47,564 nt of DNA from positions 1-47,564 of the forward strand of contig CAJOII010000004.1 in NCBI GenBank assembly GCA_905234535.1, in the 5' to 3' direction. The notes under the pieces are model-generated. The model was given only the letters and a program-made list of their open reading frames with translations, was not told the DNA's origin and ran no database searches. Both the position numbers and the translations under genes were made by a program. The DNA comes from an uncultured Ruminococcus sp. (lineage in GTDB: Bacteria > Bacillota > Clostridia > Oscillospirales > Acutalibacteraceae). This document shows positions 1 to 8,075 of this stretch, one piece after another (position 1 is the first letter of the stretch; each line of letters starts with the position of its first letter).

Positions 1-96
1 TTCCTCTGCTGCTTGCGCTTGGCTAATCTTTCCATCTATACATTCTTGAACTATCCGTATCTTTTCTTCCGGTTTGATTTTCCTGTTTTTGGACAT
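1..96 (-). CDS. Transposase N-terminus (IS3-like OrfA), cut by window edge
   Basis: The reading frame opens with ATG at 96 on the minus strand and runs 32 codons, still open, off the left edge. The peptide begins MSKNRKIKPEEKIRIVQE and continues with a GKISQAQAA stretch. This is the usual basic start plus helix-turn-helix of IS3-type OrfA transposase subunits, which bind the element ends. A ribosome site AAGGGAG lies about 9 bases before the ATG. The family call rests only on this short N-terminus, so another HTH-led transposase family is possible. The rest of the element is outside the window. Confidence 0.6.
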   Translation of the reverse strand, partial: MSKNRKIKPEEKIRIVQECIDGKISQAQAAEE

Positions 97-100
97 AACA

Positions 101-158
101 ATGCTCCCTTCATGGTTAACAGTGTTTTTTATTGCACTGTCTTCCATAAAGGGAGCAT
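101..158. mobile_element. Insertion sequence end with long inverted repeat
   Basis: ATGCTCCCTTCATGG at 101-115 is complementary to CCATAAAGGGAGCAT at 144-158 (14 of 15), and ACAGTG at 119-124 pairs with CACTGT at 135-140. Together they form a long hairpin directly ahead of the transposase start. The outer arm is probably the element's terminal repeat. The inner arm contains the transposase ribosome site. The exact element boundary (about 158-163) cannot be fixed without the other end. Confidence 0.55.
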
Positions 159-195
159 ACCATAGCGTGACAGCCTTTTTAAAAATTTCTTATGA

Positions 196-921
196 TCAGA
201 AGTCGAAGCTCTCGGGGGATTCCTCAGCGGGGATCTCTTCGACGGCGCCAGCCTGCTCGGCTTCTTCCATCTTCTTCTGCTCTTCGGCGATGAGGGCTTC
301 GATATCGGCGCTTGCCTTGATATCATCGACGGTCTCGGTTGCTTTCTCAACAACCTCTTCTACCTTATCGACGGTGAGATCCTTCGCGTCCTTTGCGGCG
401 CCCTTCGCCTTCTCTGCCTGTTCTTTGGCGAACTCTTTGACCTGTCCCGCCTTCTCCGCAGCAGCTTCCTTTGCCTTTTCGGCGGCGTCAGCGGCGAACT
501 CCTTGGTCTTTCTCGCAAACTCCGCGCCCTGGACCTTCGCCTTGTCGGCGGCGATGGCGGCCTTCTCAGCCATCACCTTCTTGAGCTTTTCGGCGTTCTC
601 GGAGCGGATCTTGGTCTCGTTCTGAAGGTTGAGCACCTCCATGTACTTCAGCGAAGCCTTGGTGATCCTCTCGGAGGTGGAGTCGATAACAGCGCACAAC
701 GCCTCGTTCTCGGGAGCGGCGCCCTCTCTTAAGTTCTCGTAGAAATAGCGGCCCAGCTCCGCGTATGCCTGATCTCTGGTAGCGGCGTCAGCCTTGATCA
801 GCTTTTTGATGTGGTTGAGCTGAGCTCTCAGGCGATTCTTCTCCGCGATGGACTCAGCGAGCTCAGACGCGGTATCCGCGATAAAGCAGCAGCCGTTCTT
901 GATGTTCTCAGTAATATTCAT
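196..921 (-). CDS. Ala/Lys/Glu-rich coiled-coil protein, function unknown
   Basis: The product is 241 residues. I start it at ATG 921 because GGAGG sits 8 bases upstream; the longer frame would begin inside that ribosome site. Residues 1-100 hold a short cysteine pair (GCCF) and a helical region. From about residue 110 to 200 the protein is almost all Ala, Lys and Glu with repeated AEKAKEAAAEKA-like heptads, as in LEA or apolipoprotein-like amphipathic helices. The tail is acidic and ends SPESFDF. There is no signal peptide or membrane segment, so it should be cytosolic. A -35/-10 pair lies at 957-985. I do not recognise a specific family. Confidence 0.75.
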   Translation of the reverse strand: MNITENIKNGCCFIADTASELAESIAEKNRLRAQLNHIKKLIKADAATRDQAYAELGRYFYENLREGAAPENEALCAVIDSTSERITKASLKYMEVLNLQNETKIRSENAEKLKKVMAEKAAIAADKAKVQGAEFARKTKEFAADAAEKAKEAAAEKAGQVKEFAKEQAEKAKGAAKDAKDLTVDKVEEVVEKATETVDDIKASADIEALIAEEQKKMEEAEQAGAVEEIPAEESPESFDF

Positions 922-956
922 AGAAGATACCTCCATATCATTTTTCCTTACCTTAT

Positions 957-985
957 ATTATCGCAGAATCATCAGAGAAAATCAA
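957..985 (-). promoter_or_regulatory. SigmaA-type promoter for the coiled-coil gene
   Basis: On the minus strand TTGATT (980-985) and GATAAT (957-962) are 17 bases apart, 36 bases upstream of the ATG at 921. Confidence 0.5.
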
Positions 986-1080
986 TAAGAATTTGTAAAC
1001 ATATGAAAATAATTTGCAATTTTCGGATAAAGCTGATATGATAGTTTCGGGATTATAATATGATACAGGGATGAGACACG

Positions 1081-1752
1081 ATGTCCAATATTATTTCTAA
1101 AGAATTTAACTGTCCGAAATGTAACGAGACAGTCTCCGCGCGGCTGTATATCAGTATCAACATAACGAACGATCCGCAGTTTCACGATGATCTTCTCTCG
1201 GGCAAGCTCTTGGAGTTTCGCTGTGAGAACTGCGGCTATGAGGGCAGATACACCTATCCGCTGCTCTACAACGATATGAAGAAGCGCTTCATGATCTATC
1301 TGATCCCCGAGATCGACCGCTTTCAGCTCGAGGACAGGGCGCTCGAGGATGATTACCGCAACTTAAAAGGCATCAAAAAGCGCATCTGCTCCGACTTCAA
1401 CACCTTCAAGGAGAAGGTGTTCGTCTTAGAGTCCGGGCTTGACGACATGGCGGTGGAGCTGACGAAGTTCGCGGTCTCCGAGATGGTCGCGAAGAAGCAC
1501 GACATCCCGCGGGTGGAAGAGGGCTACCTCTCGCTGTATAACCGCGAGGAGAACACGATCGGCTTTACCTTCTTCTTAGGAGAGAACCGCGAGCCGTTCG
1601 TCCAGTCGGCGCGGCTCGAGATCTACAACAAGAGCCTCAAGATCGTCGACGAGATCTGCAAGAGCGACAAGAAGCTCTCGGGCTTCATCAAGATCGACCG
1701 CGAGTGGGCGGAGAACACCCTGTTCCGCTACAAAAGATACAGAAAGAAATAA
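1081..1752 (+). CDS. CpXC domain protein
   Basis: The product is 223 residues. It opens with a zinc-ribbon-like pair: CPKC at about residues 11-14 and CENC at about residues 50-53, followed by GYEGRYTYPLLYND. This is the pattern of the CpXC family, a Firmicutes family of unknown function that probably binds a metal through the two C-x2-C knuckles. The remaining 150 residues are mixed alpha/beta, highly charged and soluble, with no membrane segment. The ATG at 1081 has a GGGATGAG purine stretch just upstream. It is transcribed alone, and a two-way terminator at 1839-1863 separates it from glyS. Confidence 0.75.
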   Translation: MSNIISKEFNCPKCNETVSARLYISINITNDPQFHDDLLSGKLLEFRCENCGYEGRYTYPLLYNDMKKRFMIYLIPEIDRFQLEDRALEDDYRNLKGIKKRICSDFNTFKEKVFVLESGLDDMAVELTKFAVSEMVAKKHDIPRVEEGYLSLYNREENTIGFTFFLGENREPFVQSARLEIYNKSLKIVDEICKSDKKLSGFIKIDREWAENTLFRYKRYRKK

Positions 1753-1830
1753 GAGCTGAGAGATAAGAAATAAGAACTGCGGGAGGGCGCTGCCCTCACC
1801 CGATTTTGATGAATGAGCTATCGATGTTCA
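1753..1830. repeat. Composite intergenic repeat
   Basis: The segment joins an AT-rich motif (GAGATAAGAAATAAGAACT) to a GC hairpin (GAGGGC GCT GCCCTC at 1783-1797) and a TGATGAATGA motif. The same parts recur near 31.6-31.7 kb, 43.1 kb and 46.9-47.1 kb. Confidence 0.6.
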
Positions 1831-1838
1831 AACATAAA

Positions 1839-1863
1839 AAGAGCTGAGGGATCCTCAGCTCTT
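1839..1863. terminator. Two-way terminator between CpXC gene and glyS
   Basis: AAGAGCTGAGG and CCTCAGCTCTT form a perfect 11-bp stem with a 3-base loop, flanked by A-rich and T-rich runs, between two convergent genes. Confidence 0.8.
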
Positions 1864-1885
1864 ACTTTTATGTCAGGATTGTTAA

Positions 1886-3268
1886 TCAGAACTTGATCTT
1901 TTCCGAAAGATAAGCTTCGAGATCAGCGATCGCGACGCGCTCCTGCCGCATGGTGTCGCGGTCGCGGACGGTGACGCAGTTGTCCTCTAACGAATCGAAG
2001 TCATAGGTGATACAGAACGGGGTGCCGATCTCGTCCTGTCTTCTGTAGCGCTTGCCGATCGAGCCCGCGTCGTCATAGTCAACGGGGAAGGATTTCGAAA
2101 GCTCTGTCATGAGCGCCTCTGCCTGCTCGCCCAACTTCTTCGAGAGCGGCAGCACCGCCGCCTTGAACGGAGCGAGGAACGGATGCAGATGAAGCACGAC
2201 TCTCGTGTCGTTTTTCGCTTCGTCGACGACCTCTTCGTCATACGCCTCGGTCATCACGGTGAGGAACAGTCTCTCAACGCCCAGCGACGGCTCGATGACA
2301 TAGGGGATGTATCTCGAGTTATCGGTGGGATCAAAGTAGTCGAGCGCCTTGCCGGAGACGGTCTGGTGCCGGGTCAGGTCATAGTCGGTGCGGTCAGCGA
2401 TGCCCCACAGCTCGCCCCAGCCGAACGGGAAGAGATACTCAAAGTCGGTGGTCGCCTTCGAGTAGAAGGAGAGCTCCTCCTTCTCGTGATCTCTGAGTCT
2501 TAAGTTTTCTTCTTTGATGCCTAAGGAATAGAGGAAGTCGCGGCAGAATGAACGCCAGTAGTCGAACCACTCGAGGTCGGTGCCGGGCTTGCAGAAGAAC
2601 TCAAGCTCCATCTGCTCGAACTCGCGCACACGGAAGATGAAGTTGCCGGGGGTGATCTCGTTTCTGAACGATTTGCCCACCTGCGCGACGCCGAAGGGGA
2701 TCTTCTTTCTGGTAGTTCTCTGGATATTTGCGAAGTTGACGAAGATGCCCTGCGCGGTCTCGGGTCTTAAGTACAGCTCCGCCTTCGTGTCCTCGGTGAC
2801 GCCCTGGAAGGTCTTGAACATCAGGTTGAACTGGCGGATATCGGTGAAGTTGTGCTTGCCGCAGTCGGGACAGGGGATCTGCTTCTCCTTGATATAGTCC
2901 ATCATCTGCTCGTTGGACCAGCCCGCGACCGATGTGCCGTCAAAGTCTTCGATCAGATTATCCGCTCTGTGGCGGGTGTGGCACTCTTTGCAGTCCATCA
3001 GAGGATCCGAGAAGCCGCCGAGATGGCCCGAGGCGATCCATGTCTGCGGGTTCATCAATATCGCGGAGTCCAGTCCGACATTGTACTTGTTCTCCTGAAC
3101 GAACTTCTTGAGCCACGCCTTCTTGATATTATTCTTGAGCTCCGCGCCCAAGGGGCCGTAGTCCCATGTATTGGCGAGTCCTCCGTAGATCTCGGAGCCC
3201 GGATATACGAAGCCTCTGCCCTTGCATAACGCGACGATCTTCTCCATCGTTTTTTCTGTATTTTTCAT
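1886..3268 (-). CDS. glyS: Glycyl-tRNA synthetase, single-chain class II
   Basis: The 460-residue product charges tRNA-Gly in the cytoplasm. It starts [20 protein letters not shown] after a short leader and carries class II motif 2 ([11 protein letters not shown] then [12 protein letters not shown]) and motif 3 (PSLGVERL), with a C-terminal anticodon-binding domain from about residue 355. A C-x2-C ... C-x2-C set (CKEC, CPDC) lies in the insertion near residues 92-140. This is the alpha2-type GlyRS of the eukaryal/archaeal kind used by many Firmicutes, not the two-subunit glyQS. Length is normal. The start is set by GGGAGG 6 bases upstream. It has its own promoter at 3445-3473 and a long structured leader. 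Confidence 0.95.
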   Translation of the reverse strand: MKNTEKTMEKIVALCKGRGFVYPGSEIYGGLANTWDYGPLGAELKNNIKKAWLKKFVQENKYNVGLDSAILMNPQTWIASGHLGGFSDPLMDCKECHTRHRADNLIEDFDGTSVAGWSNEQMMDYIKEKQIPCPDCGKHNFTDIRQFNLMFKTFQGVTEDTKAELYLRPETAQGIFVNFANIQRTTRKKIPFGVAQVGKSFRNEITPGNFIFRVREFEQMELEFFCKPGTDLEWFDYWRSFCRDFLYSLGIKEENLRLRDHEKEELSFYSKATTDFEYLFPFGWGELWGIADRTDYDLTRHQTVSGKALDYFDPTDNSRYIPYVIEPSLGVERLFLTVMTEAYDEEVVDEAKNDTRVVLHLHPFLAPFKAAVLPLSKKLGEQAEALMTELSKSFPVDYDDAGSIGKRYRRQDEIGTPFCITYDFDSLEDNCVTVRDRDTMRQERVAIADLEAYLSEKIKF

Positions 3269-3444
3269 CGTTTTCCTCCCGAAAATGCAGCTTTATTCGA
3301 TAGGAAACTTCGCCGAAACAGATCAAGCTTCATTTTATCGAATAAAAGATTTATAGTGCCCGCTCGGTTTGCAGCTATCGCTGCAACGGGCGATGGCAAT
3401 TCGAAATTCGCGCAGAGCGTGATTTCTTAGTTTAGACAATGTAT
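3269..3444 (-). other. Structured 5' leader of glyS
   Basis: The untranslated stretch between the promoter and glyS is about 170 bases and contains two clear hairpins. One pairs TTGCAGC with GCTGCAA inside GCCCG/CGGGC (3358-3391). The other pairs TTTATTCGATA (3292-3302) with TATCGAATAAA (3336-3346). GlyRS genes of Firmicutes are often under T-box control, but I find no T-box core sequence (AGGGTGG...ACCGCG) here. No terminator T-run follows either hairpin. Confidence 0.4.
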
Positions 3445-3473
3445 ATAGTAACCTTTTCTCAAACACTTGTCAA
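3445..3473 (-). promoter_or_regulatory. SigmaA-type promoter for glyS
   Basis: On the minus strand TTGACA (3468-3473) and TACTAT (3445-3450) are 17 bases apart. Confidence 0.6.
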
Positions 3474-3584
3474 GGCTGTGAAAACTGACAAAAATGAAAA
3501 AATCGTTATTTAATTCCTCTACAGCACCAAACAGACGCTTTAAAGTAGTAATATATTGGATGGAAAATGTCTTTTAATTCGGTA

Positions 3585-3656
3585 CAGAGCTGCCGACAAG
3601 GCCATGACCGCATATCGGATTATGTTCTGCCTTGTCGTATGACAGGGCATTTTTTA
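3585..3656 (+). promoter_or_regulatory. Attenuator in the pyrR leader
   Basis: An intrinsic terminator (GCCTTGTC/GACAGGGC, 3629-3648, then a T-run) stands 75 bases before pyrR. CGACAAGGC at 3594-3602 is perfectly complementary to GCCTTGTCG at 3629-3637, the 5' arm of the terminator, so it can form a competing antiterminator. This is the layout of pyrimidine operon attenuators, in which PyrR with UMP favours termination. I do not see a clean PyrR-binding consensus, so the ligand is inferred from the gene order. Confidence 0.6.
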
Positions 3657-3730
3657 ATGATAAATGATAAATGATGAATGATCGAGCGGATCCTTTTCAT
3701 CAGATATCGTTTTTACTCCCGGAGCTTATT

Positions 3731-4267
3731 ATGGAATGCAAAGCGCAACTTTTGACCCATGATGATATGAGCCGCGCGCTCAAGAGGATCTCGCACCAGA
3801 TCGTGGAGAAGAACCACGGCACCGAGGATCTCTGCCTGATCGGCATCAAGACCCGCGGCGTCCCGCTTGCGAGACGCCTCTCTGAGAACATCCGGGTGAT
3901 CGAGGGCTCCTCGATCCCGGTGGGCGAGCTCGATATCACGCTGTACAGGGACGATCTCAAGCAGATTTCGAAGACCCCAACCGTCAACGGTACCGATGTG
4001 CCGTTCTCGGTGGAGGGCAAGGTCGTGGTGCTCGTGGACGATGTCATCTTCACGGGGCGCACCGCGAGAGCGGCGTTAGACGCTACCTTAAAGCTCGGCA
4101 GACCCTCCAAGATCCAGCTCTGCGCGCTGATCGACCGCGGCCACAGCGAGCTGCCGATCAAAGCGAACTTCGTCGGCAAGAACATCCCCACCTCCTTAGA
4201 CGAGGTCGTCTCGGTGAAGCTCATCGAGACAGACGGCGAAAACGGCGTTTTTCTGTATCAAAAATGA
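3731..4267 (+). CDS. pyrR: Bifunctional pyr operon regulator / uracil phosphoribosyltransferase PyrR
   Basis: The 178-residue product begins [20 protein letters not shown], matching the normal PyrR start. The ATG at 3731 has GGAG 6 bases upstream; the 20 residues that a longer frame would add have no family counterpart. The PRPP-binding loop [18 protein letters not shown] is intact, as is the basic [12 protein letters not shown] region. PyrR binds pyr mRNA leaders in response to UMP and also makes UMP from uracil and PRPP. The leader attenuator upstream and the uracil permease downstream (80 bases) form a uracil salvage unit. Confidence 0.95.
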   Translation: MECKAQLLTHDDMSRALKRISHQIVEKNHGTEDLCLIGIKTRGVPLARRLSENIRVIEGSSIPVGELDITLYRDDLKQISKTPTVNGTDVPFSVEGKVVVLVDDVIFTGRTARAALDATLKLGRPSKIQLCALIDRGHSELPIKANFVGKNIPTSLDEVVSVKLIETDGENGVFLYQK

Positions 4268-4346
4268 GGATGAAAGAGAGGATCATATGATCCTGTCCTG
4301 ATTCTTCACCGAGAATATATATTATTTTTCAAGGGGGAACATCCAT

Positions 4347-5705
4347 ATGAAAATGATTTACAATGTCAAGGACAAGCCGAAGTTCGGTCAGCTGATCGTC
4401 TTCGCGTTCCAGCAGCTCTTAGCCATCATGGCGGCTACCATCGCGGTGCCGATGATCGTCAACGGCGCTTCGGGCAGCGAGATGAGCACCTCCGCCGCTC
4501 TGTTCGGCGCGGGCGTCGGCACACTGGTCTATGTCCTATTCACTAAGGCGAAGAGCCCGGTATTCTTAGGCTCTTCCTTCGCGTTCTTAGGCTCTATGAT
4601 GACCGCGTTCGCGGGCGCGGCTTCGATGGCGGTCGGATACCTCGGCCTGATCATCGGCGCTATCCTCGCGGGTCTCGTCTATGTGATCTTAGCGGCTGTT
4701 GTCAAGGCTGTCGGCGTCAAGTGGATCAACAAGATCATGCCTGCCGTCGTAATCGGCCCGACAGTCGCGATCATCGGTCTCTCGCTTGCGGGCAACGCTG
4801 TCGGTGATCTGCAGACCTCCAACATCGAGGGCGGCTCTTCCTATGTCGCTCTGATCTGCGGTCTGGTTACCTTAGCGGTCACCATGCTCTGCTCCGTCTA
4901 CGGCAAGAAGATGGCGAAGCTCATCCCGTTCATCATCGGTATCTTAGCGGGCTACGCGGTAGCGACCTGCTTCTACTTCATCGGCTCCGCGACCGGCAAT
5001 ACCGCACTGCAGGTCATCAACTATGACGCGCTGATCTCGAACTTCAGCACCATCTCTTTCTCGAGCTTCATCGCTCTGCCCGACTTCACCTTCTTGAAGG
5101 CGTTAGGCGGCTTCTCTGCGATCTCCGGCTCCTACATCGGCACCATCGCGGTTGCGTTCGTTCCGGTGGCGTTCGTCGTATTTGCGGAGCATATCGCGGA
5201 CCACAAGAACCTCTCCTCCATTATCGAGCACGACCTGCTTGAGGATCCGGGTCTCGCCAGAACCTTACTCGGCGACGGTATCGGCTCCATGGCGGGCGCG
5301 TTCTTCGGCGGCTGCCCCAACACCACCTACGGCGAGTCTGTCGGCTGTGTCGCGATCACCAAGAACGCTTCTGTCGCGACCATTATCTGCACTGCGTTTG
5401 AAGCGATCATCATCGCGTTCATCGCGCCGTTCGTCGCGTTCCTTTCCACTATCCCGTCCTGTGTCATGGGCGGCGTATGCATCGCTCTGTACGGCTTCAT
5501 TGCTGTATCCGGTCTTAAGATGCTCCAGAAGGTCGACCTCGACGACAACCGCAACCTCTTCACCGCGTCCGTGATCCTGATCGCCGGTGTCGGCGGCATG
5601 GCATTAAACTTCGGAAATGTCACCATCACCGAAGTCGCCTGCGCGCTGATCCTCGGTATCCTGACCAATGTGATGCTCGGCAAAAAGAAAAAGAAGAATA
5701 AATAA
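4347..5705 (+). CDS. uraA: Uracil permease, NCS2 family
   Basis: The 452-residue product is an inner-membrane protein with about 14 hydrophobic segments. The family hallmarks are present: FQQLLAIMAATIAVP at the start, then FAEHIADHKNLSSII and GGCPNTTYGESVG in the second half, the region that holds the substrate-binding Glu residues in UraA. It imports uracil, most likely by proton symport. The start codon follows AAGGGGGAA. It is probably cotranscribed with pyrR, since the gap (AGGATCATATGATCCT palindrome at about 4281-4296) has no T-run. A clear terminator follows the gene. Confidence 0.93.
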   Translation: MKMIYNVKDKPKFGQLIVFAFQQLLAIMAATIAVPMIVNGASGSEMSTSAALFGAGVGTLVYVLFTKAKSPVFLGSSFAFLGSMMTAFAGAASMAVGYLGLIIGAILAGLVYVILAAVVKAVGVKWINKIMPAVVIGPTVAIIGLSLAGNAVGDLQTSNIEGGSSYVALICGLVTLAVTMLCSVYGKKMAKLIPFIIGILAGYAVATCFYFIGSATGNTALQVINYDALISNFSTISFSSFIALPDFTFLKALGGFSAISGSYIGTIAVAFVPVAFVVFAEHIADHKNLSSIIEHDLLEDPGLARTLLGDGIGSMAGAFFGGCPNTTYGESVGCVAITKNASVATIICTAFEAIIIAFIAPFVAFLSTIPSCVMGGVCIALYGFIAVSGLKMLQKVDLDDNRNLFTASVILIAGVGGMALNFGNVTITEVACALILGILTNVMLGKKKKKNK

Positions 5706-5734
5706 TCATACTTTGTGAAGGTATATGTTTAGGA

Positions 5735-5758
5735 AAAGGCGTCCGAAAGGGCGCCTTT
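5735..5758 (+). terminator. Terminator after uraA
   Basis: AAAGGCGTCC GAAA GGGCGCCTTT is a 10-bp stem with a GNRA-type loop, followed by CTT. Confidence 0.8.
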
Positions 5759-5855
5759 CTTGATGGAATAAGTAATAGGTACGAGTGAAGAGTTGAGGGA
5801 AGACTCCATCCTTCCCTTATTTGTATGCCGACAGATGGACACAGTGGGGAATTTG

Positions 5856-5909
5856 CCACAAATGTTGCAGATTTTGTGGTTGTATCTTGCCCTTTCTCTG
5901 TGATATAAT
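5856..5909 (+). promoter_or_regulatory. Promoter with overlapping inverted repeat, glycosyltransferase operon
   Basis: TTGTAT (5880-5885) and TATAAT (5904-5909) are 18 bases apart, 34 bases before the glycosyltransferase ATG. CCACAAA (5856-5862) and TTTGTGG (5873-5879) form an inverted repeat abutting the -35 box, a plausible operator. The regulator is unknown. The rest of the 5760-5943 gap shows nothing coding. Confidence 0.5.
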
Positions 5910-5943
5910 CGAAAAGTATCAGAAAAAGGGAAATGGTGTATTT

Positions 5944-7092
5944 ATGAGAATAACGATCGTATGCGATGTTTTAGGCGAAGAGAATAACGGCACGACCGTT
6001 GCGGCGATGAATCTGATCCGCTCGTTAAAGTCGAAGGGACACAAGGTGACCGTCGTCTGTCCCGATCAGAACCGCAGGGGACAGGAGGGCTTTGTCGTCG
6101 TGGACAAGCTCAACTTAGGACCTTTGAACGGCTATGTCGAGAAGAACGGCGTGACCCTCTCGAAGGCGAGCAAAAAGATCTTGGAGCCGGTCATCGCCCA
6201 GTCGGATGTCGTGCATCTTCTGATCCCGTTCGCGCTTTCGAACGCCGCTTTGCGTCTTGCGAAAAAGCACCATATTTCCGTCACCGCGTCGTTTCATGCG
6301 CAGGCGGAGAATATCACCTCGCATATCTTTATGAAAGACTTTGAGCTTGCGAACAAGATCGCCTATCTGCAGATGTACTACGCGACCTACCGCCACTGTG
6401 ACGCGGTCCACTATCCGACCGAGTTCATCAAGGACATCTTTGAGGGCGCGGTGGGGCACAAGACCAACGCCTATGTCATCTCGAACGGCGTGGGCGAGCG
6501 GTTCAAAGAAAACGGCGCAGAGAAGCCCGACGAATTCAAGAACAAATTTGTTATCCTCTTCTCCGGCAGATATTCTAAGGAGAAGTCCCACTCGGTGCTG
6601 ATCGACGCGGTCTCACTCTCAAAGCACGAGCGCATGATCCAGCTGATCTTCGCGGGTGACGGCCCCTTGAAGGAGAAGCTCAAGGCTGAGTCGAAGAAGC
6701 TCTCTAACCGCCCCCTGTTCTCGTTCTTCCCGCACTATCAGATGCTCAATGTTTTGAACTACGCCGATCTCTATGTTCATCCCGCGGAGATCGAGATCGA
6801 AGCGATCGCGTGCTTAGAGGCGATCGCCTGCGGTTTGGTGCCGATCATCTCCGATTCGAAGAAATCCGCCACCAAGAAGTTCGCTCTCGACGAAAGAAAT
6901 CTCTTTGAAGCAAATAACCCCGCCTCTCTTTCTGAGAAGATCGACTTTTTCATCGAGCATCCCGATGTGCTTAGAGAGTACAAGGAGCGCTACCGCGGTA
7001 TGGCGGAGGGCTACTCGCAGAAGGCGTGCATGGATCGCATGGAGCAGATGCTCATTGACACCGCGAAGAAGAAGCATAGATATGAAGACTGA
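5944..7092 (+). CDS. Glycosyltransferase family 4 (GT-B fold)
   Basis: The 382-residue product starts MRITIVCDVLGEENNGTT, with the glycine-poor N-terminal Rossmann start and AMNLIRSLKSKGHKVTVVCP typical of GT4 enzymes that glycosylate membrane lipids. The C-terminal half has FVILFSGRYSKEKSHSVLIDA and the donor-binding EIEAIACLEAIACGLVPI (E-x7-E) motif near residue 290. It probably moves a sugar from a nucleotide-sugar to a lipid acceptor at the membrane face. The start follows a promoter and an AGGGAAATGG purine run. It overlaps the next gene, an acyltransferase, by 11 bases, which supports a shared role in making a membrane glycolipid. The exact sugar and acceptor are not visible. Confidence 0.8.
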   Translation: MRITIVCDVLGEENNGTTVAAMNLIRSLKSKGHKVTVVCPDQNRRGQEGFVVVDKLNLGPLNGYVEKNGVTLSKASKKILEPVIAQSDVVHLLIPFALSNAALRLAKKHHISVTASFHAQAENITSHIFMKDFELANKIAYLQMYYATYRHCDAVHYPTEFIKDIFEGAVGHKTNAYVISNGVGERFKENGAEKPDEFKNKFVILFSGRYSKEKSHSVLIDAVSLSKHERMIQLIFAGDGPLKEKLKAESKKLSNRPLFSFFPHYQMLNVLNYADLYVHPAEIEIEAIACLEAIACGLVPIISDSKKSATKKFALDERNLFEANNPASLSEKIDFFIEHPDVLREYKERYRGMAEGYSQKACMDRMEQMLIDTAKKKHRYED

Positions 7093-7876
7093 GTATTTTT
7101 ATCACGACGAGCTGAACGACGACTTCGCCTCCACGAACGGCAAGATCGGCAAGGATACCGTCGACGGCACCTATCCCTACAGCCATCACTCTGTTCTGTG
7201 GAAGATCGCGGTGTTCGTGATCTACCGGCTGCTGGTGACACCGATCGTGTGGCTCTACACGAAGCTCTGGCTCGGCATACGGGTCAAAAACCGCAAAGCG
7301 ATCCAAAAGCTCAGGGGCGGATGCTTCCTCTACCTCAACCACACGCAGAACATCGCGGACGCGTTCATCCCATCGATCGCCGCGTTCCCGAAGCGGACCT
7401 ATGTCGTAACGGGACCTGAAGCGGTCTCGATCAAGGGGATCCGCCATCTGGTGGCGCTGTTGGGCGGCGTGCCGCTGCCGACCACCTTCAAAGCGGCAAA
7501 AAATTTTGAGACAAAGCTCAAGGAAGCCATGGACGAGAAGGCGGCCGTGACGATCTACCCCGAGGCGCATATCTGGCCGTACTGCAATTTTGTACGCCGC
7601 TTCTCGGAGAAGTCGTTCTCTTATCCGTATAAGACAAATTCTCCCGTGATCGCCGGCGTGGTGGTCTATCGGCAGAGAAGGATCTTCAAGAACGCTCACC
7701 CCGCTGTGACGGTCTGGCTCTCAGATCCGATCTATCCCGATCAAACGCTCAAAGAGCGTGAGGCAAGACTCAAGCTCAGAGACGAAACATATGGCTTTAT
7801 GAGCCGCACCGCGAAGGAGCAAGAGAGCTTTGAGTATATCAGGTACACGAAAGTCGAAGATAATACGAAACCTTAA
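7082..7876 (+). CDS. PlsC-like lysophospholipid acyltransferase, divergent
   Basis: The 264-residue product begins at ATG 7082 inside the end of the glycosyltransferase gene, so the two are translationally coupled. A hydrophobic helix (about residues 40-60) anchors it in the membrane. Motif I reads NHTQNIAD, so the histidine and aspartate are spaced H-x5-D instead of the usual H-x4-D. Motif III reads IYPEAHIWPY in place of the common FPEGTR. It therefore belongs to a divergent branch of the 1-acyl-glycerol-3-phosphate acyltransferase superfamily. With its partner it probably builds or remodels a glycolipid. The acyl acceptor is unknown. Confidence 0.75.
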   Translation: MKTEYFYHDELNDDFASTNGKIGKDTVDGTYPYSHHSVLWKIAVFVIYRLLVTPIVWLYTKLWLGIRVKNRKAIQKLRGGCFLYLNHTQNIADAFIPSIAAFPKRTYVVTGPEAVSIKGIRHLVALLGGVPLPTTFKAAKNFETKLKEAMDEKAAVTIYPEAHIWPYCNFVRRFSEKSFSYPYKTNSPVIAGVVVYRQRRIFKNAHPAVTVWLSDPIYPDQTLKEREARLKLRDETYGFMSRTAKEQESFEYIRYTKVEDNTKP

Positions 7877-7984
7877 TAAAAATCTTTATCACGAATACCT
7901 GATTAATTTTTTAATCAAGGATTAGTATAAGTGATGAGTATCCGGCGGACGAATCGATCCCCCGATCCTATCATGTATAAGAAA

Positions 7985-8011
7985 GGCAGGAAGCAAATCG
8001 CGCTTCCTGCC
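7985..8011. terminator. Two-way terminator between plsC-like gene and pckA
   Basis: GGCAGGAAGC and GCTTCCTGCC make a 10-bp stem followed by GTTTTATTT, between convergent genes. The remaining gap (7877-8075) has only an AT-rich palindrome, CCTGATTAA...TTAATCAAGG. Confidence 0.8.
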
Positions 8012-8075
8012 GTTTTATTTATATTCGTTCTTCAGTATTCAATATTCATTTCAAAAAGGATGCTTTTGATGTTTA

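Noticed and set aside
74..625. Ser/Ala-rich 183-codon plus-strand frame
   Set aside because: It is the antisense shadow of the Ala/Lys/Glu-rich coiled-coil gene and has no ribosome site.
3269..3444. T-box riboswitch before glyS
   Set aside because: The T-box core AGGGTGG...ACCGCG and a terminator are missing.
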